Shown here: positions 35,166 to 47,175 of the stretch, one piece after another | How positions within the stretch are numbered: the first letter of the stretch is position 1 | How the letters are laid out: each line of letters opens with the position of its first letter | NCBI RefSeq assembly: GCF_030272615.1 | Contig: NC_081415.1 | Span: 604,459,644-604,523,643 of the forward strand | From: Cryptomeria japonica | Taxonomy: Eukaryota > Streptophyta > Pinopsida > Cupressales > Cupressaceae | DNA length: 64,000 nt | Reading direction: 5' to 3' | Notes under the pieces: generated by a model | What the model saw: the letters and a program-made list of their open reading frames with translations, nothing else | Databases searched by the model: none | What the model was told of the DNA's origin: nothing | Translations under genes and position numbers: made by a program

Positions 35166-36018
35166 TTCCAGCTTTCATATTTTGGTTTGGTTGTTTATTG
35201 ACAGACACTTCACCAGCACCAGTAGATATCTTCACCAATTGGAAGTAATTCTTTGGTTATCGACATTGCAGGCTGATGTGTCTTCATCAAGTTATTGGTA
35301 TAGGAGGCTGACATCATTTGGGAGATCCGACAACGATAATTGATTTTGATATTTATGTTTTTGAGCCAACATGTATATTCATTTTGTAATTATCTTATTA
35401 AGATGACATAAGGCATGATTGATTGTAAAGGGTATACAGGTCAGTTGATTAGATCATTTTGTAATATGAGATATGATGATATATTAAATGTAATGAAGAT
35501 GCGAGATATGTGAGAGAGATCATGTATGTGAGGGTATTTATATCAGAGGTTATTTCGGTAAGGGTTTAGGGTTCAGAACTAGAATAGACAAAGTTTAATC
35601 AGAACTGTATTCAAGCATAGAAGATTCTATCTTTGCAGTACACTCATTTTTCCGGATTGTAGTCTAGATTTTTATGTAGTTAGTGAGACTCCTTTTTGTG
35701 ATGAGTAGTGTGCTCTAGGCTGTAAGCCTTCCTGCAAGTGCATGCCCCCATATTTTGTAATATTTGTTCATATAGCTAGTGGAATGATATTGTTGGTCAC
35801 AAATATCACTATGGTTTTTCTTTTTTGAGATTTTCCATGTATAATTATCTGTGTTATGGTATTAAATTGTGTGATTGGCTTATTTGTTTCTTTACTTCTT
35901 TCATTTATATATGTACCAATATACCGGTTGGTGAATGCATGTTTTAATAGGGTTAAAATTGATCATTCAGGTAGAACACTGATTCACCCCCCCCTCTTAG
36001 TGTTCTTGGATTCCAACA
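35108..36018 (+). repeat. 3' LTR of the 5'-deleted family X copy
   Basis: It starts TGTTGGCAATTGACAC and ends GGATTCCAACA, 911 bp, and is related throughout to 15873-16809 (opposite strand). It contains the family landmarks GTGTGCTCTAGGC, CTTCCTGCAAGTGC and CACCCCCCCCTC near the end. Beyond the end, AATTCA follows; the same hexamer precedes the left end of the element at 32261-32266. Confidence 0.8.
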
Positions 36019-36583
36019 AATTCAACTTTAACACCAAACCAAAATAAACCCTAACCTTAACAATAAATCAATACTTTTATTTTATAATCCTAACCTTAAA
36101 TGAAATCCATCTCTAACCCTACTTATAGACCAAAATAAATTGTAAAGAAAATTGAAATTTAACCCTAACACTAAACCAATTTTAACTTTAACACAATTAA
36201 ATCAATGTGAACCCTAACTTTAAATTATAGAACTAATAAAACCATAACCCTTGCATAAAACTAGATTGAATCCTAACTGAACCCATAACCAAGTTTAAAA
36301 CCATAACACAACCAAATTGAATTGTAATCCTAAAATATATTGAATCCTCACCCTAAATCAAATTCAGCTTGAACCCTACTTATAAGAAAAATTGTACTGT
36401 AACCCTAATAATAAATTAAATTAAATTGTAACCCTAAACCAAATTGACCTCTATGCCTAATACTAACTCTAAGACAAATTCTACCCTAAACTAAATACAA
36501 AATTTAATCATATACCAAATTGAGCCCAAAGCCTAAATCAAATTAGACCCTAACCCTAACCGTAAGCCTAATCAAACACTAAT
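36019..36583 (+). repeat. Telomere-like degenerate array, segment 2
   Basis: Same AACCCTAAC / CCAAATTGAA composition as segment 1, caught between the family X copy and the LINE. It shows that both elements were inserted into one array. Confidence 0.85.
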
Positions 36584-37760
36584 TCATACTCAATGATTAA
36601 TTTGGAGAAAAGTTTTGTTTTCTTCATCAACACACCAGAGGACAAATAGATTAGGATGGCTCGGATCCTTGGGTGCAAAATTGGAAAGCCTCCTTCTATT
36701 TACCTAGGTCTCCCTTTGGGCATGAAACCTTTAGAGTTGTTCTAGAATAGTCTTGTTGACAGATTCAGTAGGAAGCTAGCAAGATGGAAAGGTACCCTTC
36801 TTAGTCAAGTTGGAAAAATCCATCTTTTAAAATCTTCTCTCCAGAGTCTTCTGGTTTATGCTTTGAGCCTCTTCAAAATCCCTGGAAAATTTGCCGATGC
36901 TATTAAGAAAATTCAGAAAGACTTCCTATGGTCTGGGGTTGAGGAGAAGAAGATAGTGACACTCATATCCTGGGATAATGTTTGTAAACCCAAAAAAATG
37001 GGGGGTTTGGGCTTAATAAATATTAGAACCTTGAATAAGAATCTTCTATCCAAATAAATCTGGAGAATCTAACATGGAAATGGAGAATGGAATGATATCT
37101 GGAAGGCTAAGTACTTACAGGTGGTTTCTACCATGGAAGATTTCCTTGCCTTTGATCGGATACCAAGTGGCTCTTTTATTTGGAACAGTGTTATCCAAGC
37201 TAAAAAGGTATTGTTAGTTTAGGCAATGTCTGGGCCATAGGTAATGACAGGAAGGTGGATTTCTAGGATGATGTCTGGATTGGAGGAGCCCCTCTTAATA
37301 ATTGTGCCTCTTAGATGGTCATCCAGACTTGTAAAGAGAAGTTCGGTGTTAAAGTTGTTGATTACTGAAGAGATAAAAAGTGGGTGGAACTCATCTCTAT
37401 TGATCCCAACCTAAAGCAAGTAAACTTAATGATCAACCATGCAATTTTAAAAACTAGAAGTGAAGATCATATGGTGTGGAGCGGTACCTCTTCAGGGATT
37501 TATTTTGTATCTTTTGTTGTCCTTATGCTGGCTCAGTCCCAAGAAAATAGCCCCTGATGAGATAAGGCCTAACATTTAGGTTTGAATCCTAAAATTAATA
37601 TCCTTTTTATGGATTCTTTTGCAAAAAAAGATTCTAACCACTGATAACTTGAGAAAGAGGGGTTTCTGCATCCCCAACAAATGTTATCTTTGTCTCAATG
37701 AAGAGAAATCAATGAACCACATTTTTATATACTGTCCTTATGTTCATCCTATCTAGGCTA
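36584..37760 (+). pseudogene. 5'-truncated LINE ORF2: RT C-terminal part and zinc-binding region
   Basis: The reading NLEKSFVFFIN, IYLGLPLGMKPLE, ARWKGTLLSQVGKIHLLKS, IQKDFLWSG and WDNVCKPKKMGGLGLINI is characteristic of the segment after the RT active site in plant L1-type (non-LTR) retrotransposons. Further on, about 37655-37750, NKCYLCLNEEKSMNHIFIYCP matches the C-x2-C-x7-H-x4-C zinc-binding segment. Stops (36641, 36753, 37054 and more) and frameshifts break it. The catalytic FADD region would lie upstream and is absent, so the copy is 5'-truncated, as is usual for LINEs. It may share a short target repeat with 40680-40689. Confidence 0.8.
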
Positions 37761-38103
37761 TATGTTTTCAACATTAGGGTTTGAATTGGCTTTTCCCTGA
37801 GGAGATTCAAGACCGTTTCAGGAGCTGGCACTGCAGTACTAATAATCCGACTATAAGAAATTTATAGAAGTTTTCCTTCGCACATATCCTTTGGGGAATA
37901 TGGAAAGAGAGGAATAAAAAAATCTTTAGGAATGATATTAACACCTCTGACATTGTGTGGGCTAAGATAAAATATAATTGTGTTGACAATGTCATAGCTA
38001 GGGGAGAGCATTACTGTAATAATAAGGAGGACTTTGATGTTCTTAAGAGCTGGAACATCCCAACATACATGGACACCAACACCAGCCAAATCAAAAGAAG
38101 TAT

Positions 38104-38514
38104 GTGCAGTTGGTCTTTTCCCCTAATGTCTGGTTTAAGGCTAACTTTGATGGAGCTACTAAAGATAACCTAGGGCCTGTTGATTGTGGTGGAGTTATCT
38201 CAAATGGTGTTGGCTTTTGTATTGGGGTGGTTTCCTTTCCCTTGGGGATTCAGACTAATCATCTAGATGAAGCTATGGATGCCCTCCAAACTATCAAATT
38301 AGCATATAATCTAGGTGTCAAAGTGTTATGGTTGGAAGGGAATTCTAAAAAAATTATTAGTTGCCGCCTTGGTAAACACCAACCCTCGTGGATGATTAAA
38401 ACCATCATTGATTCTGCCAGGGAGTTGCTTGAGGGGTTTGATAAGTGCTACATTTATCATGATTACAGAGAGGCCAACATGTGTGCTGGCTGGGCAGCCA
38501 ATGAGGCAATATAG
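38104..38514 (+). pseudogene. RNase H domain of the LINE ORF2
   Basis: VWFKANFDGATKDNLGP with CGGVI, then EAMDALQTIKLA, LWLEGNSKKI and REANMCAGWAAN follow the order of the plant RVT_3 RNase H domain (NFDGAS, EAxAL, EGDS, REANxxADxLA). The third acidic position is Asn (EGN for EGD) and the last is Gly (CAG for CAD), so activity is unlikely. The 136-codon frame continues from a WKERNKKIFRN linker at about 37890-37940, typical of the region between the zinc-binding segment and RNase H in plant LINEs. A stop at 38512 ends it. Confidence 0.75.
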
Positions 38515-38871
38515 AGCGAGAAAATCAAGATCTGGAATAGCGAGGAGGAGCTCCCTCGTGTGGCATGTTACATTTTAATTTAAGAAAGATTCATGGTAAG
38601 AAAGGTCGGATTTGAAATCATTTCCAGAGATGATAAGGGAGGTCATGGCAGTAGGAGTCAGTTTTGTATGCAGCCGAGAAGGAGGTACATTAATAATGGC
38701 AGGATTACCTCGCATTCTTTATGGGTACTTTTTTCCTTATCGAGCAGAAGAATTAGAAATTTCCATTTTCTTTTAGTGGTTTCTCACAGAAAGTTCATAG
38801 CGAAGAAAGGTATTTGCAGGAATTCACAGTTGAAAAATAACGATAACAATATAGGTGGAAATCAAAAGAGA

Positions 38872-40490
38872 ATGGAGGAAACCTCTATTGATAAATGGAG
38901 GGACCATCCTTAGGTGTGGGTTGTGTTGCAAGTAGCCAAGATGACTGATTTCATGGAGAGAATGCAAGAGAAACGATAAAAAATTACAAGAATTTTCAAA
39001 AAGTGTTGGAATAAAGGCACATTGACCATTGGTAGCAAGAAGGTCAAGGTGAATGAAACCATGATTGCTGAGGCTATGGGTCTTTTGATGGATGACATCA
39101 AGTTCTATAGGGATAGCAAGCTTTCAGATGCTGTTGTGAAGAAATTTCCTAAGGATGAGTAGGAGAAACCCAGATTGGTGAAGGGCAACCATACTTACTA
39201 CTCGCCAAAGGTAATTAAGTTAATTTGGCAAAGAGTTTTGCTTTCTATTATGGAATTTATCATTTTAGATTGGAGATTTATTAGGGTTTACAATTATCAT
39301 TTTTTATTCTTAACCATTTTCAGTATAAAGAGAAAATTTTCATTCCATATTACCAGTTTTGCGCCCTAAATGCTGGGATAAAGGATGCAATTTCCAACCC
39401 TAAAACCAATCCTGCAATGCATGAGGGTCCGATGGTGATTTTGCATAATCACATCAAGAATACCACCATCCATCTAAACATTGTAGAGGTTTCTGAGTCA
39501 GAAGAGGAATTGGATGACTTAGATAATGATGGTGATGGCTATGACACACAAGCTGAGGCAGAGGACGACCCCCAAATCATTGATTTGAGCAAGAGAAAAA
39601 GAAAAATAGGGCATGAGCTATAGAACAAATGGTCGGCCAAAAGGAAGCAGAGGGGGGAGGATGATGATAGCTAGTATGAGGAGGAAGATGAGACTGATGA
39701 CTGATAGTGAGGAGGTCCAAATCCTCTCGAGCAAGAAGCAGAAAAGGAAAACTCTAAAAAATGAGGAAGTGGGAACCAAGAATCGATCGCCTTTCATGAC
39801 TAGTTATAAGGATAAGGGTTTGGCAGGGGAGGACATGACCATGAAAGAAGCTCACTCGAGGAGAATTTGGATCATGTGGGAGACAAGGCCCAGGAAGGCC
39901 CTCATCTGGATATTGACCTTTGCATCAAAAATGACATGGATAGCTTCAACAAGGTTTTCCTCTAGGTGCAAAAGGAAATCACTAACATAAAGACCAAGCA
40001 AGCCTAGGAAGCTAGAAAAATTGAGACTTTAGAAGCTATTGGCACTAGTAAATTTAGCTCCCTCCCCGAGTGTCTCAGTGAACTTAGCAAAGCAATTAGT
40101 AATGCTAAGGAGATCATTAATGCTCAACATAATAGCTTCAAAATCCTGGAGAACAGAGTTGGGGCTACTGAAAAAAGACTGGAAGGGGTTGATAACACGC
40201 TCAAGAAGATTGGGGAGTGAATTCATAAGATCCTAAAGGCCACCTCTTCTAGTATGAAGGCTCTTATCAGTAATCTCGATAATGATCATGGGGATAAGGC
40301 CTCTGCAGGCATCATTGATGTAAAGGAAGACACCCCTAAATATATGGAGATCGGTCTTGGAAGAAGAACCCGTGCGAGCACCAGAAAAAAGGCAAAGCCA
40401 AAGAAAGGAAATTGATGATATCAAGCGAATGACTGATAATATGGAGCAACTCGAGCTGGAAGCCACTGAGATGCTTCAAAACTTTACTTA
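38872..40490 (+). pseudogene. Extra ORF downstream of the LINE RNase H, function unknown
   Basis: From ATG at about 38872 the reading runs VWVVLQVAKMTDFMERMQEK, GTLTIGSKKVKVNETMIAEA, a KFYRDSKLSDAVVKKFPKDE block and YYSPKVIKLIWQRVL. It is followed by an acidic stretch with SESEEELDDLDNDGDGYD (39417-39623), basic Lys/Arg runs, and a coiled-coil-like end with KAISNAKEIINAQHNSFKIL and ENRVGATEKRLEGVDNTLKK (about 40075-40220). Stops and frameshifts interrupt it. It is not an RT or endonuclease. The N-terminal part loosely resembles the N-terminal domain of the family X second ORF (inference). It could be a 3' ORF of this LINE, ORF1 of another LINE, or a captured retroelement gene. Confidence 0.5.
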
Positions 40491-40494
40491 GCCT

Positions 40495-40680
40495 AGGCTC
40501 TTTCTCGATCAGTCTTGTTTGTTGTTTGTTGTCTCTCATTTGTTGACCTTTTTTGCTGGTTAGTTGTCCTTTTCTTGTTTGTTGTCTTTTGTGTCATGTA
40601 GCGCTTTAATGTATATCTTATGATCTTTTATTTGTAATGGGTTTTAGGGGCCCATCAAAACCTATTTTCTCTTATTCAAA
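40495..40680 (+). other. 3' end of the LINE insertion
   Basis: A T/G-rich stretch (TTGTTTGTTGTTTGTTG words), GGGGCCCATCAAAACC and a short terminal TTATTCAAAAA precede the return of the telomere-like array. AAACACTAAT at 40680-40689 also occurs at 36574-36583, possibly the target duplication, although this word is common in the array. Confidence 0.45.
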
Positions 40681-40689
40681 AACACTAAT

Positions 40690-42670
40690 CTAAATCAAAT
40701 CATTATTCTAATAGTATATCAAATTTAATCCTAGACCCAAACAAAATTTAACATTAACTCTACACCTAGTTGAACACTAAAGCAAATTGAACCGTAACCC
40801 GAAACTTACACCAAATTGAACCCTAACCTTTAATCAAATTGTTAACCTTAAACCAAATTGAACACTAAACCTAAACCTAACTAAGTTAAACCCTAACCCT
40901 AAAATTAATTAAACAGTAAACCAAATTGAATGCTAACCATAACACTAATCTTGACCCCAAATTCAACCCAAATTGAACCATTTCCTTATGACGAAACCAA
41001 AATCCAAATTGAACTATAACCTTATACCTAATTGAATAGTAGATTAGATTTAAACTTATTGTAATCCTATACCAAATCAAGTGCTTACCCATATTGAATT
41101 ATAATTGTGAAACTAATGAAACCCTATCTATAAGACTAAACCTATTTGAACCCTAACCTAACACTAGAAAGAAAATTGAATAAACTTAAACCTAACTAAA
41201 CTCTAAACCAAACTGAAATCTAACCCTAAACCAAATTTAACCCTAAACCTAAAATAAATTATGCCCAACAATAAATAAAATTGAACCATAACCCTAAACC
41301 AAATTAAATATTAAACCATATTGAATCTTAACTCTAACTCTAAACCAAATTGTACAATAAAACTAACACAACCAACTTTCATGATAACCTTAAACCAAAT
41401 CAAACCCTAACCCTAATATGTAACAAAATTAAAATTTAACCTTATAGATAATTGAACACTAAACCACACTTATCTCTTACCATAAACATAATTAGCCACT
41501 ATAACAAATTGAAACCTAAATCTAAACCCAATTGAACCCTAACCCTAAACCAAATCATGCCCTAACCATAACACTAAACAAAATCAAATTGTGCATCTTA
41601 CACTAAACCAAAATGGAACCCTAAGTCTACACCTAATTTAACACTAAATAAAATTAAACTCTAAACCTTATTCAATTAAGGGTTAATGTTTTAATTTGAA
41701 CCCAACTTGTAATTATATATCTAATATTATTTTAATCATAATTAGATTCTAATTGAATTTTAATGAAACCATACATAATCCTAATTTAACACTAATTATG
41801 ATTAAACCCTAACTAGAAAGGTAATTAAATCTTAACCCTTACCTTAACACTAAACCAAATTCAACTATAACCCTTATTCAATTAGGGTTAGTGTTATAAT
41901 CCCAACCTTAATTTTGATTCTATATTTGATTTTGACTCTAAAACTAAGAGAAATTGAACCCTAATCCTAAACCAAATTAAAACCCAATCTTAAACATAAA
42001 TCAAATCAAACCTTAACCCTTAAATAAATTGTTCACCCGATCATTAACAAGAACCCTAACTCTAACCGTAAAGCAAGTTGAACCCTAAAGCTAACCCTTC
42101 CACTAAACCAAATTAAATCTATATCTTAAATCAAATTGAAAAATAACACTAAATAAAATTAAACCCTAATACTAAACCAAATTGAACCATGATTCTAATC
42201 CTAAACCAAATTGAATCATAACCGTAAACCTAAACCAAATTGTACCATAACCTTAACACTAAACCAAATTGAACCCTAACCTTAAACATAATTGAACACT
42301 AAACCAAATAAAACCCTAACCCTAAACAGAACTGAACACTAAATTGAATTCAACTATAACCCTTATTAAATTAGGGTTAGTGTTATAATCCCAACCCTAA
42401 TTGTGAATCTATATTTGATTTTGACTCTAAAAATAAGAAAAATTAACCCTAACACTAAACCAAAATCAAAACCCAATCTTAAACATAAATCAAATTTAGC
42501 CTTAACCCTTAAATAAATTGTTCACCCTACCATTAATAGTGAACCTAAATTTAGTGGTAGCTCTAAACCACATTGAACATTGACCCTAAAACTAAATCAA
42601 AGTGAACTATAACCTTAAATCATATCGAACCCTCACCCTAAACCTAATTAAACATATTAACCATTGAATT
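40690..42670 (+). repeat. Telomere-like degenerate array, segment 3
   Basis: It continues the AACCCTAAC / CCAAATTGAA array for about 2 kb. It contains a longer-range repeat: about 190 bp starting TTCAACTATAACCCTTATT at 41860 recur at 42349 (offset about 489), including a strand-flipped ATTAGGGTTAGTG word. Related flips occur near 41680 and near 31770. The array ends around 42670, after which plain AT-rich DNA follows. Confidence 0.85.
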
Positions 42671-43020
42671 AGGGTTCAATCAAGATTATAGTTTTAAAAG
42701 GGAGGTTTTAATTTGGGTTTGCCTTTAGTAAGGGTCAACTTAATTTTTTTTAAATGTTGAAGTAATCTTATTAACTTTTAATTATTTAAGTTTAAAAATT
42801 ATTAATTACCATGAAATTTGATTTAAATAATTTATATGAAAACATATATTCAAATTAAAAAATTATTATTATTATTCATTTATATAAACAATTTAAAAAA
42901 ATTATTATTTTATATTTAATTTGATTTTAAATAATTTTCTCTTAGTTATAAAATTATTATCAATATCATTTATTTAATTTCCTATGTGTTGCACCTCTTG
43001 ATGCTACTACCATATATATA

Positions 43021-43138
43021 TTATTATATATATAAAGTAAGCCTCGAGGCTTTAATTTTTTAGTACAATAAAGTTAAGTTATTGAAATAATAGAAAAATT
43101 AAAGCCTCCATATCTCTAGGCTTACTTTATATATAATA
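43021..43138. mobile_element. Foldback (MITE-like) hairpin 1
   Basis: The left arm (43021-43060, with ATAAAGTAAGCCT and GGCTTTAATTTTT) is the reverse complement of the right arm (43094-43138, AAAAATTAAAGCC and AGGCTTACTTTAT), apart from a few extra bases in the right arm. A spacer of about 33 bp separates them. Size and structure suit a small miniature inverted-repeat element. Its spacer resembles a piece at 32062-32098 on the opposite strand. Confidence 0.7.
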
Positions 43139-43139
43139 A

Positions 43140-45525
43140 TAATAAATATATGCTAGTTTAATTATATTTGCTAGATTTAAATCATGAATTTTCAATTTTG
43201 TATTCTAGTAGTTTTTATTTTACTTTTACAATACAAAAAATATTTTTGTCATATAGATGATCAAGTTGAATTAATCAATAGTGAAATAGAATTGAATATC
43301 TATAATATGTAAATATTCAAATGTTTGATTAGCTATCATTTAATTCTTAATAATACAATGGAATTGAGATATTATATACCTACCACTTATCACATTTTTC
43401 ATGTTCACACATTCTTATATAATCACTCTACCCACTTATTAGGCTAAGAGGTGTCTAAAATCACATGGATTAGAGGAAGAATTTAGGCATTGTTATTATT
43501 AGGCATAGAGGTGTTATTCCTATTATATGTTCACTCTACCCACTTATTAAGATAAGTGGTGTTATTATTAGACATTGTTATTGTATACACCTAAAAAATG
43601 GTCTGAAGATAATTAATTAAATAAGCAATTATTTAATTAATCTCTCCTTCCCAATTTAATTGAATTCACTAAGCAATTTGATTAAGTCTCTCTGTCATCT
43701 ACTTATTAATAAATCTAAGGATTTACTAAATGGGTTCATTTCACTCCTTTAATTAATTAATTCAAATTGATTAATTCCCTCGCCAAAATCATTTCTTCCA
43801 ACTCCTAATTAATTAAAATAAATCATTTATGAGTTGTTGAGATTAATTAGTCATTTTCCTAATATTTGAATTTCTAAATTCAAATTCTCCTAACTTCTAC
43901 CACTCCTAAACCTAACCATTCCTAAACCTAAGCCATTCTACCTACCACCTTGTCCCCTTTCATCCAACATCTTCTAGAACCTTTGTGACACTTGTCACTA
44001 AGTGTTCCCTTTAATCCAACTCCCTTTGCCAACTTCCTCCAATTTAATCATTGATATCTTCAGATCAATCTCAATTGTTGATTCATGCCAACTCGCCCCT
44101 AGCCTTGGGAAATCCTATAAATAGACCTCATTTTGGAGCAATAAGGGTCCCAATTTGATTTCATCATTTGCATTGTTATTATAGGCATCTACCTTATAGT
44201 TTATCATTCTTAGCAATGTTATAATGCTCAATTTAGCTTAAATCTTAGCTTAATCATGCTAGGATAATCAATCATTCATATAGTTTAATCATGCTATTCT
44301 TGCTAGATCATGCATTTTCAGCATTCAAATCCTCCATCTAAGTGTAGTCAAGTCACTGGAATTTGCATACTGAGATCTGAGAGCAAAATTCATGCTCGCA
44401 TTTACTAGGAGGCAATAAGTCAATTAGCTATGGTTTTGTCTTCCATTGTTTCAATTTTCTAACCATTGCTTGTAATGATTTATTGAGTGCATTGTGGTTG
44501 CAGGTACAGGTACACTTCAAGAGCATGACAGTTATTAATCTATTAGAGGAAGAATTTAGTCCATTCCACTATATTTATAGGCCAAAAACATGATATATAT
44601 GTTTGATATATGACAAATTTTCATTTACTGATTTACTACTTTGTCCTAATTTCAGATAAAATATCCTCCAAATGTCTGTAAATAACAAATATTTATATCG
44701 ACAATTACTATATTTTATATCAGTAAATTTTTCTTATATATGCTAGATAAATGACAGATTTATTGCATAACATATTAGGTTGTAATTTCCATAAATTAGC
44801 TTTATATTATGATGGAAGAATGGGAGAAAACTATTACTTTGTAAGTAATCCTTGCTTGAGTATTAGAAAAAATAATCTCTATACACTGAGATATTGATTG
44901 AAACATAATGTTCTAATACTTATATTAATATGAAATATTGACTGCAACATAATGTTCTTAAAGGTGTCTAAAATCACATGGATTAGAGGAAGAATTTAGG
45001 CATTGTTATTATTAGGCACAGAGGTGTTATTCCTATTATATGTTTACTCTACCCACTTATTAAGCTAAGTGGTGTTATTATTAGACATTGTTATTAATCT
45101 ATTAGAGGAAGAATTTAGTCCATTCCACTATATTTATAGGCCAAAAATATGATATATATGTTTGATAAATGACAAATTTTCATTTACTGATTTACTACTT
45201 TGTCCTAATTTCAGATAAAATATCCTCCAAATGTCTGTAATAACAAACATTTATATCGACAATTACTATATTTTATATGAGTAAATTTTTCTTATATATG
45301 CTAGATAAATGATAGATTTGTTGCATAACATATTAGGTTGTAATTACCATAAATTAGCTATATATTATGATGGAAGAATGGGAGAAAACTATTACTTTGT
45401 AAGTAATCCTTACTTCAATATTAGAAAAAATAATCTCTATACACTGAGATATTGATTGAAACATAATGTTCTAATACTTATATTAATATGAAATATTGAT
45501 TGAAACATAATGTTCTAACACTTAT
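43140..45525 (+). repeat. Duplicate D: downstream part of the 1589-gene region with internal 560-bp tandem duplication
   Basis: The start (43140-43450) matches 60175-60480 next to the intact gene. A unit of about 560 bp starting GGTGTCTAAAATCACATGG is present twice, at 43450-44962 (interrupted by a solo LTR) and 44963-45525. Both units contain TTAGAGGAAGAATTTAG and ACAAATTTTCATTTACTG. The LTR is present only in the first unit, so the duplication preceded the insertion or the LTR was not copied. Confidence 0.8.
43582..44530. mobile_element. Solo LTR with 5-bp target duplication GTTAT
   Basis: A 949-bp block starting TGTATACACC and ending GAGCATGACA, flanked by GTTAT at 43577-43581 and 44531-44535. 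The uninterrupted second tandem unit (near 45090) shows the empty site with a single GTTAT. A TATA-like CCTATAAATAGACC lies at about 44114-44127. There is no internal region, so it is a solo LTR left after LTR-LTR recombination, of a family different from the others in the window. Confidence 0.85.
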
Positions 45526-46372
45526 TAAGATTTGAATGCATCCCACCTTAGATTAGTGAAATCCTTAATATTTATTTCATTCACTCTCTCTACTATATAG
45601 TGTGTTACATGATGTAGTAATGCCAATTTTTAAGTCTAAAATATGTTCTCCATAGGGAAGGGGCACATTGTCACATCTTCAAAAACATTAGGGTTTTTCC
45701 TTCCTTCGTGTTTGTCTATTCTTCTCCATGCCAAATGTATTTGAAAGCTTTGACCATTGACACAACAAAGATACAAATGAAAGAGAATGAAATGAAAAAA
45801 TAAAGAAAACCAGGATAAATGCATGATGACTTGATTTGATGAAAAGGCTAGGGTTCGGCATGAATTTTGTCACAATACAGTATTTTTTTTTCAAATTTGT
45901 TTATGCCAGTTTTTTGTTTAGTTTTTGTCCTTTGGAAATTTATTAATTAAGAAAGCCTAGTTCAAGCGGGCATACTGACGGGAAAGAACCAAGAATAAAA
46001 CCCCCGTTGTAGCGTGAGTAACAAGAGAGAATTATCATAAAGAACTACCCCACCCTCACCCATGATAATCCACAATCCTTTTGACAAGATACCAACCACA
46101 ATTGTAGAAATAGAAATTATAACCACAACATCATCTGTGGAAACCAATGTAGAATCCACACTACTATCCAATTCCAATCTAGTAATCCCTGCATACCTTC
46201 TAACTAAGATCATTGTTAGCGGATGTGCACACCCAAGAGTCACAAAAATCAAACAATATAGAAATGAATGTGAAATGAAGCCTCAAAAAATAAAACATCC
46301 ATAGCATCTGAATAAGAGGATATGAGGAACCAAGAATGTCACCAAACACAAATTAAATAGGATGATCTATAC
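45526..46372. other. Unassigned stretch before family X copy
   Basis: No recognisable gene or element. Frames at 45636-45894 (minus), 45962-46252 (minus) and 46062-46304 (plus) have no known motif and overlap one another. Confidence 0.4.
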
Positions 46373-47104
46373 TGTTGACCCATTGGCAATTACCGGCACC
46401 CCACTGGCAATTACCGGCACCAACAATAGACTTCCACATTCACCGGCAGTGGCAATAATGCATACCGACACTCAAGCTTACATGGAATAAACTTTTCTTT
46501 ATTGTTTTATATTGTAATTATCTTTTGTAAAAGCCGAAATGGCATTTTGTAAAAGACTCATATATATGTATGAGATCTTATAGGTCATTTTGATAGAGAT
46601 GATATATGAGAGAGAGAGGATTTTGTATAAGGTGATATAGTTCATAGCAAAGGTTTTGGTTATAGACTGAGCTTAAACCAGTAATGAACTTGGCATAGTT
46701 GATGCTGATCTGAAGCAGTACATTGTATTGGATTTTGATAATCCATTTTGTAAGTTAGTGAGACTTCCATTATGTAGTTGAGCAGTGAGCTCTAGGCTAC
46801 TAGCCTTCCTATATGTGCAGGCCCCTCATTGTAAGTAATATTTATTCATTGACCAGTGAGTGAATATTGTGGGTCACAACTCCCACCAAGGTTTTTCCCA
46901 CACTGGGTTTCCTCATTAAATATCTTGTGTTATGGTGTGTTCTCTATGTTGTCTCTGTTGTTCTTATTTGCTGCTTTAATTCTTATTTACCGATACACTA
47001 TTTTGGGATACAAAGTCCTTAATAAGTTTAAATATTCTATTAACTAGTTAGACACTGGTTTACTCCCCCTCTCAGTGTCTTTGGGACTGTCCTTGATTCT
47101 AACA
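46373..47104 (+). repeat. 5' LTR of the complete family X copy
   Basis: It starts TGTTGACCC and ends TTGATTCTAACA, followed at once by the primer site. It aligns with 55118-55893 from ACTTCCACATTCACCG onward. The first part is shorter and contains two copies of TGGCAATTACCGGCACC, so the U3 end has been rearranged. No matching target duplication is visible at the outer ends. Confidence 0.8.
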
Positions 47105-47106
47105 AT

Positions 47107-47119
47107 TGGTATCAGAGCC
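47107..47119 (+). other. Primer binding site of family X
   Basis: TGGTATCAGAGCC, two bases after the LTR end (AT spacer). It is complementary to the 3' end of initiator tRNA-Met. Confidence 0.9.
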
Positions 47120-47175
47120 TTGTCCTCTATTTTCAAAAGCCTAACAACTTGAGGAATATTCTGACACTGGTACAG

